This document shows positions 16,898-24,614 of a stretch of DNA of 51,604 nucleotides, in pieces. Below the pieces are notes generated by a model. It ran no database searches, was not told the origin of the DNA, and saw nothing but the letters and a program-made list of their open reading frames with translations. Within the stretch, counting starts at the first letter, position 1; each line of letters begins with the position of its first letter. The stretch spans positions 1-51,604 of the forward strand of contig JAEWBT010000143.1 of NCBI GenBank assembly GCA_023391015.1, given 5' to 3'. The DNA comes from Bacteroidota bacterium (GTDB lineage: Bacteria; Bacteroidota; Bacteroidia; Chitinophagales; Chitinophagaceae). The position numbers and the translations under genes are program-made.

Positions 16898-18287
16898 AAC
16901 CCTGGCCGGTTTGTTGCCGGCGTTGCTGCTGGCATTTCCGGGTTTGGGGCAGGAAAATCCCGATACCAATCGCCGCCTCGACCGCGATGCTTATTTGCAG
17001 ATTGTTCAGACCTATCATCCGGTGGCGCGGGCAGCGGAACTAGATGTGGTGAGCGCCCGCGCCAACCTGCTGCGCTCGCGCGGCGTTTTCGATCCCAAGG
17101 CGGCGCTCGGTTATCGCTCCAAAACCCTAGACGGCAAAGAATACTATACCTATTTCTCGCCCGGCGTGAGCATTCCCACCTGGTATGGACTGGAACTGAA
17201 AGCGGGGGTGGACGATGCCCGCGGCTACTACCTGAACCCCGAAACCACGCCCGGTCCGGTGTCTTATGTGGGCGCTAAAGTGGTAGCCAACAACATTCTT
17301 TTCGATACGCGCCGCGCGTCGGTGGAACAGGCCCGCATTCTGGTGCGGCAGTCGGAGGCCGACCGCCTGCTGGCCGTTAATGATCTATACTACCAAAGCC
17401 TTTCGGCCTATTGGGGGTGGTGGCTGGCCTGGGAGCAGCGCCGCGTGTGGGAAAGCGCACGGGAGGTGGCTGCCGAACGACTGGATTTTGTGCGACAGGA
17501 ATACCTTGCCGGTACCCGCGCCGCCATTGATACCACCGAAGCCCTCACGCAAATCCAATCGATTGAAGCGCAGCAGCTGGCCGCCGACCTGAGTTTACAA
17601 AACACGGGCATTTCCCTCAACACCTACCTGTGGTATGAAGCCAGCATGCCGGTGGCCTGGCAACCGGAGTGGACGCCCGCACGACCGGAATTAAAGGCTT
17701 TGCCACCGATCACTTTTTTTCTGGAAAGCCTGGCCGACCATCCCAAAATGCGCTCGGCCCGCGCCAAGGTAGAATACCTCAATATCGACCTGCGGCTCAA
17801 GAACCAATATTTGTTTCCGAAAATCGGGGTGAGCGGCAGTGTTTTGAGCAAAGGCTGGGAGGTGGCACCGCCCGAAATTTCCGGAAATCACCTGGGCAAT
17901 AACTACAAGCTGGAAGTGGACCTGAGCGTGCCGCTTTTCTTGCGGGAAGCGCGCGGGGCTCTGCAAATGGCACGCGTGAAAACCCAGCAGGCGACGCTGG
18001 CGGGCGATATCGCCTTTGTGGAACTGGAAGCGAAAGTGCGCAGCTACTATAACGAAGCCACCAACCTGGCGCGGCAGCAAACCCTGTGGGAAGAAAGCTT
18101 TGCCGCCTACGAGCGGTTGTTGCAGGGCGAGCTCACGCGCTATCAAACCGGCGAAAGCACCTTGTTTCTTATCAACGCACGGCAGGCCAAAGTGCTGGAT
18201 GCACGGCAGAAACTGCTGGATATCTATGCCAAAAGAGGCAAAGCCGAAGCCGCGCTTTATTGGGCTGCCGGGTTGTTAATTCAGTAG
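16881..18287 (+). CDS. TolC-family outer-membrane efflux protein
   Basis: A 468-residue outer-membrane channel subunit with a signal peptide (MRRKSRTLAGLLPALLLAFPGLGQ). Two outer-membrane-efflux repeats follow, with long helical stretches such as residues 125-240 and 370-465. The chosen ATG at 16881 overlaps the HlyD gene by 17 bp; an open frame further upstream lies inside HlyD and lacks a signal peptide. It completes the three-component export operon. There is no cargo gene with an obvious secretion signal next to it. Confidence 0.92.
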   Translation: MRRKSRTLAGLLPALLLAFPGLGQENPDTNRRLDRDAYLQIVQTYHPVARAAELDVVSARANLLRSRGVFDPKAALGYRSKTLDGKEYYTYFSPGVSIPTWYGLELKAGVDDARGYYLNPETTPGPVSYVGAKVVANNILFDTRRASVEQARILVRQSEADRLLAVNDLYYQSLSAYWGWWLAWEQRRVWESAREVAAERLDFVRQEYLAGTRAAIDTTEALTQIQSIEAQQLAADLSLQNTGISLNTYLWYEASMPVAWQPEWTPARPELKALPPITFFLESLADHPKMRSARAKVEYLNIDLRLKNQYLFPKIGVSGSVLSKGWEVAPPEISGNHLGNNYKLEVDLSVPLFLREARGALQMARVKTQQATLAGDIAFVELEAKVRSYYNEATNLARQQTLWEESFAAYERLLQGELTRYQTGESTLFLINARQAKVLDARQKLLDIYAKRGKAEAALYWAAGLLIQ

Positions 18288-18339
18288 CCGTGCCTTTTAG
18301 CGGGTTAGATTTCCGGAAAAGAATAATTTCGCGGCCACC

Positions 18340-19620
18340 ATGCAGCAAAACAGTCTTCTCATTGGCAGCGGCGGACGCGAAAGCGCTCTGGCCTGGAAAC
18401 TTTCTCAAAGCCCGCTTTGCGGACAGCTTTACATCGCGCCGGGCAACGGCGGTACGGGACGGTGGGGCGCAAACGTGAATCTGGATGTAAAGGATTTTGC
18501 CCGCGTCGCCGCGTTTTGTCAGGAAACGGCGGTAAGCCTGATTGTAGTGGGACCGGAAGACCCGCTGGTGGGAGGCATTGAAGACTATTTTGTGGAGCAT
18601 TTTCCGGAAATTAAAGTCGTGGGGCCGTCGCAGGAAGGCGCGCAACTGGAAGGTTCCAAGGCCTTTGCCAAAAAGTTTATGGCCCGCCACGGCATCCCCA
18701 CGGCGCAGTACCGCGAGTTTTCGGAGGTCAATTTTGCGGAAGGGCTGGATTACCTGCAAAACCACCCGCTACCGGTGGTGCTGAAAGCCGACGGACTGGC
18801 TGCCGGCAAGGGCGTGGTGATTGCCGAGACCACCGACGAAGCCCTGGCTGCTTTCCGGGAAATGATTGCCGAAAAAAAGTTTGGCGCGGCGAGTGCGAAA
18901 GTGGTAATCGAGCAGTTTCTATCCGGCATTGAATTGTCGGTTTTTGCGCTCACGGATGGGAAGGATTATGTGTTGTTGCCGGAGGCCAAGGACTACAAGC
19001 GCATCGGCGAGGGCGATACAGGGCTCAACACCGGGGGTATGGGCGCGATTTCGCCGGTTCCGTTTGCCGACGCTGCTTTTATGGAAAAGGTGGAAGAAAA
19101 AGTGGTTCGCCCCACGATTACCGGACTTCAAAAAGAAGGCATCCGCTACCGGGGTTTTGTGTTTTTCGGGTTGATAAAAGTGGGTGCCGAGCCGTATGTG
19201 ATTGAATACAACTGCCGCATGGGCGACCCGGAAACAGAGGTGGTGATGCCGCGCCTGGAAAGCGATTTGGTGGCCCTTTGCAACAGCCTTTTCGATGGCA
19301 CGCTTTCCGGAAAAATCGTCGCCCAAAGCGCCGACGCAGCAGCTACCGTGATGCTGGTTTCCGGCGGCTACCCCGGCGATTACGGAAAAGGCTACCCGAT
19401 TTCCGGAATTTCAGATGCGGGAGAAACCCTTTTATTTCATGCCGGAACGGCAGCCAAAGACGGCCAGATTGTAACGGCTGGCGGGCGGGTGCTGGCCATC
19501 ACATCCTTGGCCCCTACGTTGCGCGAAGCCCTCCAAAAGTCTTACCAAAAGGCGGCAGAAGTGGCGTTTGAAGGGCAGTATTTCCGGAAAGATATTGGCT
19601 GGGAGTTTTTGGAGAGGTAG
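18340..19620 (+). CDS. purD: Phosphoribosylamine--glycine ligase (GARS)
   Basis: A 426-residue ATP-grasp enzyme of de novo purine synthesis, forming GAR from phosphoribosylamine, glycine and ATP. It shows the N-terminal LLIGSGGRESALAWKLSQS, the ATP-grasp loop VLKADGLAAGKGVVIA, and GDTGLNTGGMGAISP with EYNCRMGDPETEVVMP. Length is normal. A -7-like TAATTTCG lies just upstream. It is convergent with the response-regulator gene, 17 bp between stops, and is the last clearly resident gene before the low-GC array. Confidence 0.97.
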   Translation: MQQNSLLIGSGGRESALAWKLSQSPLCGQLYIAPGNGGTGRWGANVNLDVKDFARVAAFCQETAVSLIVVGPEDPLVGGIEDYFVEHFPEIKVVGPSQEGAQLEGSKAFAKKFMARHGIPTAQYREFSEVNFAEGLDYLQNHPLPVVLKADGLAAGKGVVIAETTDEALAAFREMIAEKKFGAASAKVVIEQFLSGIELSVFALTDGKDYVLLPEAKDYKRIGEGDTGLNTGGMGAISPVPFADAAFMEKVEEKVVRPTITGLQKEGIRYRGFVFFGLIKVGAEPYVIEYNCRMGDPETEVVMPRLESDLVALCNSLFDGTLSGKIVAQSADAAATVMLVSGGYPGDYGKGYPISGISDAGETLLFHAGTAAKDGQIVTAGGRVLAITSLAPTLREALQKSYQKAAEVAFEGQYFRKDIGWEFLER

Positions 19621-19637
19621 CGCTTTCCGGGATGTTG

Positions 19638-20081
19638 TCAAAACATTTCGGGCGGTCTGTTGGAAAAAACAGGCTCTGTACAACTGGTCCAGTAGTCAAA
19701 TATGTGTTTTAAGATGTTCTTTAGCGCCTCATAACTGCTTGGCTTTAGAAAAACCCCTTGCACGGAATGACTGTAGGCATAGATCAGGTTGTTTTCTGCC
19801 GTTCCGGTTGTCAGGAACAGGAACGGGATGCCTCTTAGCTTCATCTCACCCAACTGCTGCATTTTGTCTCTTAATTCAATACCGGAAATCACCGGCATGT
19901 TGATATCAGAGATGATCAGGAAAAGATCTTTATTGGTATTATTGAAGTACTGATATGCCTTTTGCGCATTTTGAAAAACAGTGAGCTTATTCCGGATACC
20001 CAATTCTTGATACGCCTGCTGAAACATTTCAAGGTCGTCCAAATCGTCGTCGATCAGAATAATTTCCCCTTTTTTATTCAT
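19638..20081 (-). CDS. Single-domain response regulator (CheY-like)
   Basis: A 147-residue receiver domain without an output domain. The acidic cluster is DDD (11-13), the phospho-acceptor is Asp59 in ISDINMP, the Thr is in FLTTG and the Lys in FLKP. Such stand-alone receivers pass phosphate from a histidine kinase to a partner; no kinase is nearby. The start is set by homology. An exact TAnnTTTG box (20086-20093) is only five bases away, which would give a nearly leaderless message. A TCCGG-type motif inside it and its promoter suggest it is resident rather than part of the cassette array. Confidence 0.9.
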   Translation of the reverse strand: MNKKGEIILIDDDLDDLEMFQQAYQELGIRNKLTVFQNAQKAYQYFNNTNKDLFLIISDINMPVISGIELRDKMQQLGEMKLRGIPFLFLTTGTAENNLIYAYSHSVQGVFLKPSSYEALKNILKHIFDYWTSCTEPVFSNRPPEMF

Positions 20082-20085
20082 AAGG

Positions 20086-20093
20086 CAAATATA
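20086..20093 (-). promoter_or_regulatory. -7 box TATATTTG for the response regulator
   Basis: An exact TAnnTTTG on the minus strand, ending 5 bp before the ATG, so the transcript would have almost no leader. Confidence 0.5.
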
Positions 20094-20101
20094 CTGCGCT
20101 T

Positions 20102-20169
20102 GTTAGCTAGCGGCGTGAGAAGGGCTTAAAGTCTCTCCGGATTTAAAGGATTGCAAATTGGGGGCTAAC
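20102..20169. other. Gene-less 68-bp element at the array's left edge
   Basis: GTTAGC (20102-20107) and GCTAAC (20164-20169) are inverted ends framing 56 bp with no gene, directly beside the last attC-like site. It may be an empty or decayed cassette, or simply the junction between array and resident DNA. Confidence 0.35.
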
Positions 20170-20354
20170 GTTCGAGGCTTGCCACAGGGCTGGTATTTTA
20201 TAACCGTCCGCCTGGCAACTGAAGCCAATTGAAAAACTGATGTTGAAGTTAACAACTAAAAGCCAAATTGAATTCGGTTAAGCCCGATATTAGCTGATAG
20301 TAGTATAACACCGATTGTTATTGCCTCCGCCAGTCTTGCGGCAAACCTTTTGTT
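20167..20354 (-). repeat. attC-like site S5 (distal end of array)
   Basis: The left arm begins AACGTTCGAGGCTTGCC and runs to CTGG at 20193. The right arm runs CCAGTCTTGCGGCAAACC to GTT at 20352-20354. The arms pair imperfectly, with extra bases after the AAC of the left arm. The outer ends are AAC and GTT. The interior (20194-20329) is clearly related to that of S4, for example GGCAACTGAAGC here and GGCAGCTGAAGC there. The flanking GTTGTGTG (20352-20359) resembles the complement of the start of its unit (22060-22074). Confidence 0.7.
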
Positions 20355-20370
20355 GTGTGCTGGGCTTTTG

Positions 20371-20538
20371 TCAGCCCAAAGTTTCAGTAATGTCAATACA
20401 GATAAAGCCTGCCATTTTCAAAATGTCTGTTACCATTTCAGGGTGATTGTCATCTTCTAAGTGTTCAACTATTAAAATTTTGTCAGGGTGATTTAAGTTA
20501 AAAGAAAATTTGCAGTCTGTGTAAAATGGTTGAAGCAT
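20371..20538 (-). pseudogene. Short ORF or 3' fragment, possibly HMA-like
   Basis: A 55-codon open frame ending at 20371. The same frame continues eight codons upstream of the ATG to a stop, with no further coding sign, so it looks like the 3' remnant of a longer gene. Its end resembles the tail of small heavy-metal-associated-like domains (KILIVEHLEDDN, then DILKMAGFICIDITET). It abuts attC-like site S5. The surrounding 20354-20625 holds nothing else I recognise. Confidence 0.4.
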
Positions 20539-20625
20539 TTGAATTAAGGCTTTTGCTTCGTCTTATTTAGTTACCGATGTTTTGAATTTTGAAAAAATCA
20601 TTGTGGAGGTTTTAAAAAGAACTGG

Positions 20626-20658
20626 CTGCCGTAAATTCGCAAGACGATTTTACGGCAG
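20626..20658 (-). terminator. Intrinsic terminator after the monooxygenase gene
   Basis: CTGCCGTAAA (20626-20635) pairs with TTTACGGCAG (20649-20658). On the minus strand the hairpin is followed by GTTCTTTTT. It is preceded by GTTAGGC on the minus strand, which also matches the classical attC core GTTRRRY, so a very short recombination site is an alternative. Confidence 0.6.
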
Positions 20659-20688
20659 ACAGCCTAACATTAAATGTTTAATAACCCC

Positions 20689-20985
20689 TTATTTCGCTGC
20701 CAAAATATCTATTGGCTCAATTTTGGGTTCTGCAGCGAGTAACTCGGCAGCATTTGCCATTAATGCTTGTGCAATTTTCCCATTTAAATGGGCTTGCCTT
20801 CCTTCTTCATTTTGGAAAGTGTCAAAAATTCCAAAAGTTGAATGGTTGAACCGAAAGGCATACCACGTTAAAGTGTCACCTTCTTCCATTGCCAATTGTA
20901 AGGCGCTTGTAAAAAGATTTTCTACATCTTTTTCTTTTCCCGCTTTGGCTTCTACACGGAGAAAAAGCCCTAAATTTTTACTCAT
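20689..20985 (-). CDS. Putative quinol monooxygenase (ABM domain)
   Basis: A 98-residue antibiotic-biosynthesis-monooxygenase-type protein, a small ferredoxin-like fold that usually dimerises. Typical parts are LFLRVEAKAGKEKDVENLF at the start and the middle TWYAFRFNHSTFGIFDTFQNEEGR, followed by AHLNGKIAQAL. Cofactor-free oxidation of quinol-like compounds is the usual suggestion, but the substrate is unknown. It has its own exact promoter box (21020-21027) and a terminator. It lies in the same unit as the AraC regulator at 21083, 98 bp downstream, a frequent pairing for such enzymes. Confidence 0.85.
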   Translation of the reverse strand: MSKNLGLFLRVEAKAGKEKDVENLFTSALQLAMEEGDTLTWYAFRFNHSTFGIFDTFQNEEGRQAHLNGKIAQALMANAAELLAAEPKIEPIDILAAK

Positions 20986-21019
20986 TTTCGTTTAAATTTT
21001 TTGTTTGTGAAGAATGAGA

Positions 21020-21027
21020 CAAAATTA
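21020..21027 (-). promoter_or_regulatory. -7 box TAATTTTG for the monooxygenase gene
   Basis: An exact TAnnTTTG on the minus strand 35 bp upstream of the ATG at 20985, in the gap after the AraC gene. It suggests that array genes can carry their own promoters. Confidence 0.5.
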
Positions 21028-21082
21028 GTTTGAGCATCTTTCTTGTGTTTGCTTATTCTGTTCAAAAGCTTATGAAAAAAGG

Positions 21083-21949
21083 TCAAACCGTGTGAGTCTG
21101 TTTTGGGCTGTATCCGAATTCATTTTTAAAGGCAGTACTAAAATTTGATAGGCTATCGTAGCCAAAATCCATATAAATTTCGGAAGGAGTTGCTTTGTTG
21201 TTAAGCAGCAATTCTCTTGCTTTGTTTAATCGTTTTTGTCGAAACCATTTGCCCGGAGATTTTTGATAAATGGAGATGAATTTCCTTTTAAAGGTAGATG
21301 CACTCATATTGCATAGAAACGCTACTTCTTCAATGTTTAAATTCGTGTACAGGTTTTTTTCAATGACTTTTTTAAACGATAATTCTCGTTCGCTGGTTAA
21401 TAAAGAATTTAGATAAGCAAAAAAAGGCAGTCCATATTTATTAGCTAAGTAAAGCATAATTTCTTCAAACTTTAGTTCCAGTATTTTTTGTGAAATTGTT
21501 TTGTGTAAATCAAAGCTCTGTTTGAGAGAATTGATGTAGTGAACAATGAAATTATCCTTTTCTATAAGGAAATAAGGAGCAGTTATTGTTGCTTTATTTT
21601 GATTGAATTGAGGCGCGTGTTTCAATAAAAAATCGCTGATGTTTTTTTGAGAAAAGAAAAAAAGCAAGCAACGATAACTGCTTGTCCCAACAAGCGTTGT
21701 CATTAAAAAATTACCTGATGAAATAAGCAGAGATTGTGTGTCATTTAGAGATTGTGTGTCATTTATAGAAACGATGTCGTTAGAAAAGTGAATATCCTTT
21801 TGTCCGTCTAACAAAAAACTAATGACATTTTTGTTTAGGTTAATTTTGTTTTTGGAAGCATTTTTATACACTTCGTAATTAGCGATTTGCAATTCTGACG
21901 AATTGTGGTTGCCCTCAAATAAATTTTCGGGAAGATTGATAATATCCAT
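21083..21949 (-). CDS. AraC-family transcriptional regulator
   Basis: A 288-residue regulator with a variable N-terminal sensing domain and a C-terminal pair of helix-turn-helix motifs (about residues 185-285): IEEVAFLCNMSASTFKRKF, then PSEIYMDFGYDSLSNFSTAF and the ending FGYSPKQTH. The N-terminal half contains a short exact duplication, NDTQSLNDTQSL, from an 18-bp direct repeat. Its likely target is the adjacent monooxygenase gene. Base composition is much more AT-rich than the flanking chromosome, as for all genes from 20.1 to 27.2 kb. Confidence 0.92.
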   Translation of the reverse strand: MDIINLPENLFEGNHNSSELQIANYEVYKNASKNKINLNKNVISFLLDGQKDIHFSNDIVSINDTQSLNDTQSLLISSGNFLMTTLVGTSSYRCLLFFFSQKNISDFLLKHAPQFNQNKATITAPYFLIEKDNFIVHYINSLKQSFDLHKTISQKILELKFEEIMLYLANKYGLPFFAYLNSLLTSERELSFKKVIEKNLYTNLNIEEVAFLCNMSASTFKRKFISIYQKSPGKWFRQKRLNKARELLLNNKATPSEIYMDFGYDSLSNFSTAFKNEFGYSPKQTHTV

Positions 21950-22071
21950 AATATTCTGTCTTAAGTAAAATACGCTGCAAATTTCAAAAAACCTTTCTAG
22001 ATCAATCGAAGTGTTTTTATTCTATCTGTTTCAAGTTGAGTATGGTATGATGTCGGGTAGCCTTGCCGCAC

Positions 22072-22261
22072 AACGGATAACGGCTTGCCGCAGGGCTGGT
22101 ATTCCGTGTTCCGTCAGCCGGCAGCTGAAGCTTAATAGAATTACTGATTATGAAGATAAGAACTAAAGTCGAATAGAATTACGTCTGACCGAACTGCTGC
22201 TGATAGCGAACAAAAAGATGAGAATATATTCGTCAGCCAGCATAGCAGCAAACCCCATGTT
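22072..22261 (-). repeat. attC-like site S4
   Basis: The left arm AACGGATAACGGCTTGCCGC runs to CTGG at 22099. The right arm CCAGCATAGCAGCAAACCCC runs to GTT at 22259-22261. The arms pair imperfectly with extra bases on the left arm. GTTGGCAGCTGCCC (22259-22272) is the complement, 12 of 14, of the array position 24469-24482, so the unit closed by this site is the pair of genes 22275-24466. Its interior is homologous to S5. Confidence 0.75.
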
Positions 22262-22274
22262 GGCAGCTGCCCTT

Positions 22275-23270
22275 TTAAGTTTCAAGCATTATTTCAGAAT
22301 TTGCTTTTTTGTTTTTTCTTCTTTCTATTTTAATTAAAATATTTCTTTTTTCTTCTTCTATATTAGGTAGCCCTATCGAATTTCGACTTTCATTCATTTT
22401 TTCGATATTTTCTAATTTTAAATCCCTATTTCCTTTAAAATAGTTTTCTTTCATATATTTTGGTTTGTCAGGGAACATAAAGTCAATGATTAATGCGAAT
22501 TGGAAAGCAGGAATATTTCCATCACATAAATTCTTAAACAAGGCATCTTTAAAGTCTATATCAATTGTATGCCAAGTAGAATAACAATGTTGAAGCATAA
22601 TTTGTACTTTAGAATCCCTAAGTTCCGAAGGTCCCCAAAATGTGAAGGTTCTTGCAAATGCAGCAGAATCTTGAATAGTGGATAACCCAATTAATCTTTC
22701 TTCTGGATATCCATAAGTTTCTATGATTTTTTTAAGCAGTTTAAGTTGACGCTTATTATGTGCTCCCCATTGTAGCCAAAAAATTGGTTTAAAGAGAACA
22801 AATCCAGTATTCATTTTTTGGGTATATTTTTGGTCAATAATTAATATACTGTCTATTTTTTCACGTAGTTTAGTATTAATAGAGGCATTGTAAATGGAAT
22901 GTAGGCTATCAAAACTATTTAAAGTCTTTTGTGTTGTAGAGTATGATAAGGACTTATTTGTTATTTCGTTGATTCTGATAATCCAAATAGGAATTCCTTG
23001 TTTGAAACATTTTTCTAACCACTTATCAGCTTTAATACTGTCATTTGCAGAAACGCATATTTGGAGTGCTTTAAAACAGTGTTTTGCATAAATAAAATCA
23101 AATTTTGAATAAATACTGTCAAGTTGTTTAATGGCTTCTCTATAATTATTTGATAGAATATTTTCATCAATTCGATTAAAAGTTCTATGATAGTCCACAT
23201 AGTTTTGTCCACACAACAGACTTGTATGAAATAAAAAAAACATAAAAATTATTTTTCGCTTGATTGCCAT
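22275..23270 (-). CDS. Secreted protein of unknown function
   Basis: A 331-residue protein with a signal peptide (MAIKRKIIFMFFLFHTSLLCGQ). The body is helical and charged, with repeats suggestive of TPR-like helices near residues 35-110 and a region FDSLHSIYNASINTKLREKI seen in secreted Bacteroidota proteins of unknown role. No catalytic motif is visible. It forms the distal half of a two-gene unit with the HEVVH protein; the site that once separated them (23288-23314) is decayed. Strongly AT-rich. I do not assign a function. Confidence 0.75.
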   Translation of the reverse strand: MAIKRKIIFMFFLFHTSLLCGQNYVDYHRTFNRIDENILSNNYREAIKQLDSIYSKFDFIYAKHCFKALQICVSANDSIKADKWLEKCFKQGIPIWIIRINEITNKSLSYSTTQKTLNSFDSLHSIYNASINTKLREKIDSILIIDQKYTQKMNTGFVLFKPIFWLQWGAHNKRQLKLLKKIIETYGYPEERLIGLSTIQDSAAFARTFTFWGPSELRDSKVQIMLQHCYSTWHTIDIDFKDALFKNLCDGNIPAFQFALIIDFMFPDKPKYMKENYFKGNRDLKLENIEKMNESRNSIGLPNIEEEKRNILIKIERRKNKKANSEIMLET

Positions 23271-23287
23271 TTTCAGGGTTTGCTTAT

Positions 23288-23314
23288 AATGTTTCGGTGC
23301 TTGCCATTTGGGTT
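23288..23314 (-). repeat. Decayed attC-like site S3 (one arm left)
   Basis: AATGTTTCGGTGCTTGCC aligns with the left arms of S1, S2 and S5 (AACGTTTCGGGGCTTTGC in S1), but the loop and the matching right arm are missing. The outer AAC has become AAT. This explains why the two genes on either side behave as one unit. Confidence 0.6.
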
Positions 23315-23341
23315 GTTGCTGGTAGCTGCATTTTTCTGTTG

Positions 23342-24466
23342 TTAATTTCTGTTTGCGTTTATTTGTTTTCGTAAAAATTCGTTTAATCCTTCTTTTTTAA
23401 CTCCAAATTCTTTTTCAATGGCCGCATAAATATCTTCGTGTGACATTAGTTTTTTTAATTTGTTAAGCCCACCGTTTTTAAATGCGATGTAGCAAAGTAA
23501 ACCTTGAATTGTGCTGTTTGGATTAGTAAAGTTGTCCATATACCAAAACTTTTCAAAGTCATTCAGTCTTATTTCGGTGTGTTGGTTTAGGTAGTCATTT
23601 AATCTTGTTAAATGCCATTTTAAGTCGTGTCCCATAGAACCGCCATAGAAAACTGCCAGTCCTTCAACTAGTGGAGATTTAGGAAAAAGGTTGTTCAAAT
23701 AAATGTGAACTACTTCGTGAAAATAATTTTCGCCAAGACCACCTGCAAAAACTGTTTTTGTGTCTAAGTCAGACATACCACTTGGTTTGTCTTTATTACC
23801 CATTACAATAGAATAGTCAAGCCCTCGTAAATGCAAAACTTCTTCGTAGGTGTTTGCAAAATAATAGTCAATAGGAATAGTTTGTAAATTCCATTGTTTT
23901 GTCAGGTCGTCAATGGATTGCAATAATTTATTTGCTTCGTTCTTGTCAAACGTATGTGAGTATGGAAAATGAAATGTTACGTTTCCAAGTTTTTCTGTTT
24001 TCCATTTGTTGCTATTTACAGTTAGGGCATTGTAAAGTTTGTATTGCTCATTTTCTTTTTTCGCAAAAACAGAAGCGATACATAAAACATAAACACTTTC
24101 TAAACTGTCTTTCCAGCTAAACAAAGTTTTGATTTCAAAAAAATTGTTTTTGGGTTTTACATACAAAATTGTCGGATTTCCCATTGAATATGTTGGATAA
24201 TCCGAATTGATGGCATTGAGTAGTTGGTCAACTCTTGGAAATTTCTTTTTCTCGGTATCTGCCCAAAATGGACTATCTTTTATGTTGTTCTTGTTCGGGT
24301 TTGATTTTAGGTAATTTGTCCAAAGGGTTGTTACAGCTTTTATGTCTTGGTCTGTGGTGTCAACACTCGGGTTTATTGTAATACGTTGTGAAAAAGTTTT
24401 GGTTGCGAATGCAAACGAAATTACAACTGTCAAAATGATGCTATGTCTATGTTGTGGTATCGTCAT
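23342..24466 (-). CDS. Secreted putative zinc metallopeptidase (HEVVH)
   Basis: About 374 residues with a signal peptide (MTIPQHRHSIILTVVISFAFATKTFSQ). A gluzincin-like motif, HEVVH in NYFHEVVHIYLNN, is followed about 12 residues later by EGLAVFYGG, whose Glu could be the third zinc ligand, as in peptidase MA-like enzymes. The order HExxH then EGLA is seen; activity is inferred. A Met at 24481 would add five residues encoded by the recombination site, so the Met at 24466 is preferred. It begins right at the inner boundary of its unit. Confidence 0.8.
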   Translation of the reverse strand: MTIPQHRHSIILTVVISFAFATKTFSQRITINPSVDTTDQDIKAVTTLWTNYLKSNPNKNNIKDSPFWADTEKKKFPRVDQLLNAINSDYPTYSMGNPTILYVKPKNNFFEIKTLFSWKDSLESVYVLCIASVFAKKENEQYKLYNALTVNSNKWKTEKLGNVTFHFPYSHTFDKNEANKLLQSIDDLTKQWNLQTIPIDYYFANTYEEVLHLRGLDYSIVMGNKDKPSGMSDLDTKTVFAGGLGENYFHEVVHIYLNNLFPKSPLVEGLAVFYGGSMGHDLKWHLTRLNDYLNQHTEIRLNDFEKFWYMDNFTNPNSTIQGLLCYIAFKNGGLNKLKKLMSHEDIYAAIEKEFGVKKEGLNEFLRKQINANRN

Positions 24467-24479
24467 GAGGGTTGCTGCC

Positions 24480-24603
24480 AACGTTTTGGCGCTTGGCGCA
24501 GTGGCGGATTTCGGAGCACAAAACTGTCAATACACCACAAAAGTTGATGCGCGGTAGAATGATCAATTAACCACTTCACCCGCCATTGAGCCAAACGCCT
24601 GTT
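24480..24603 (-). repeat. attC-like site S2
   Basis: The left arm AACGTTTTGGCGCTTGGCGC continues to GTGGCGG (about 24507). The right arm CCCGCCATTGAGCCAAACGC ends in GTT (24601-24603). The arms pair over more than 20 positions with wobble, and the left arm has extra GTTT after AAC. GTTACCTGCCGT (24601-24612) is the complement of 25927-25938 at 10 of 12 positions, the other end of the same unit. The interior shares GAGCACAAA and AAAGTTGA with S1. Confidence 0.8.
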
Positions 24604-24614
24604 ACCTGCCGTTT

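Noticed and set aside
15677..16969. 430-codon minus-strand frame opposite HlyD
   Set aside because: Shadow frame without domain; it would also collide with a three-gene operon.
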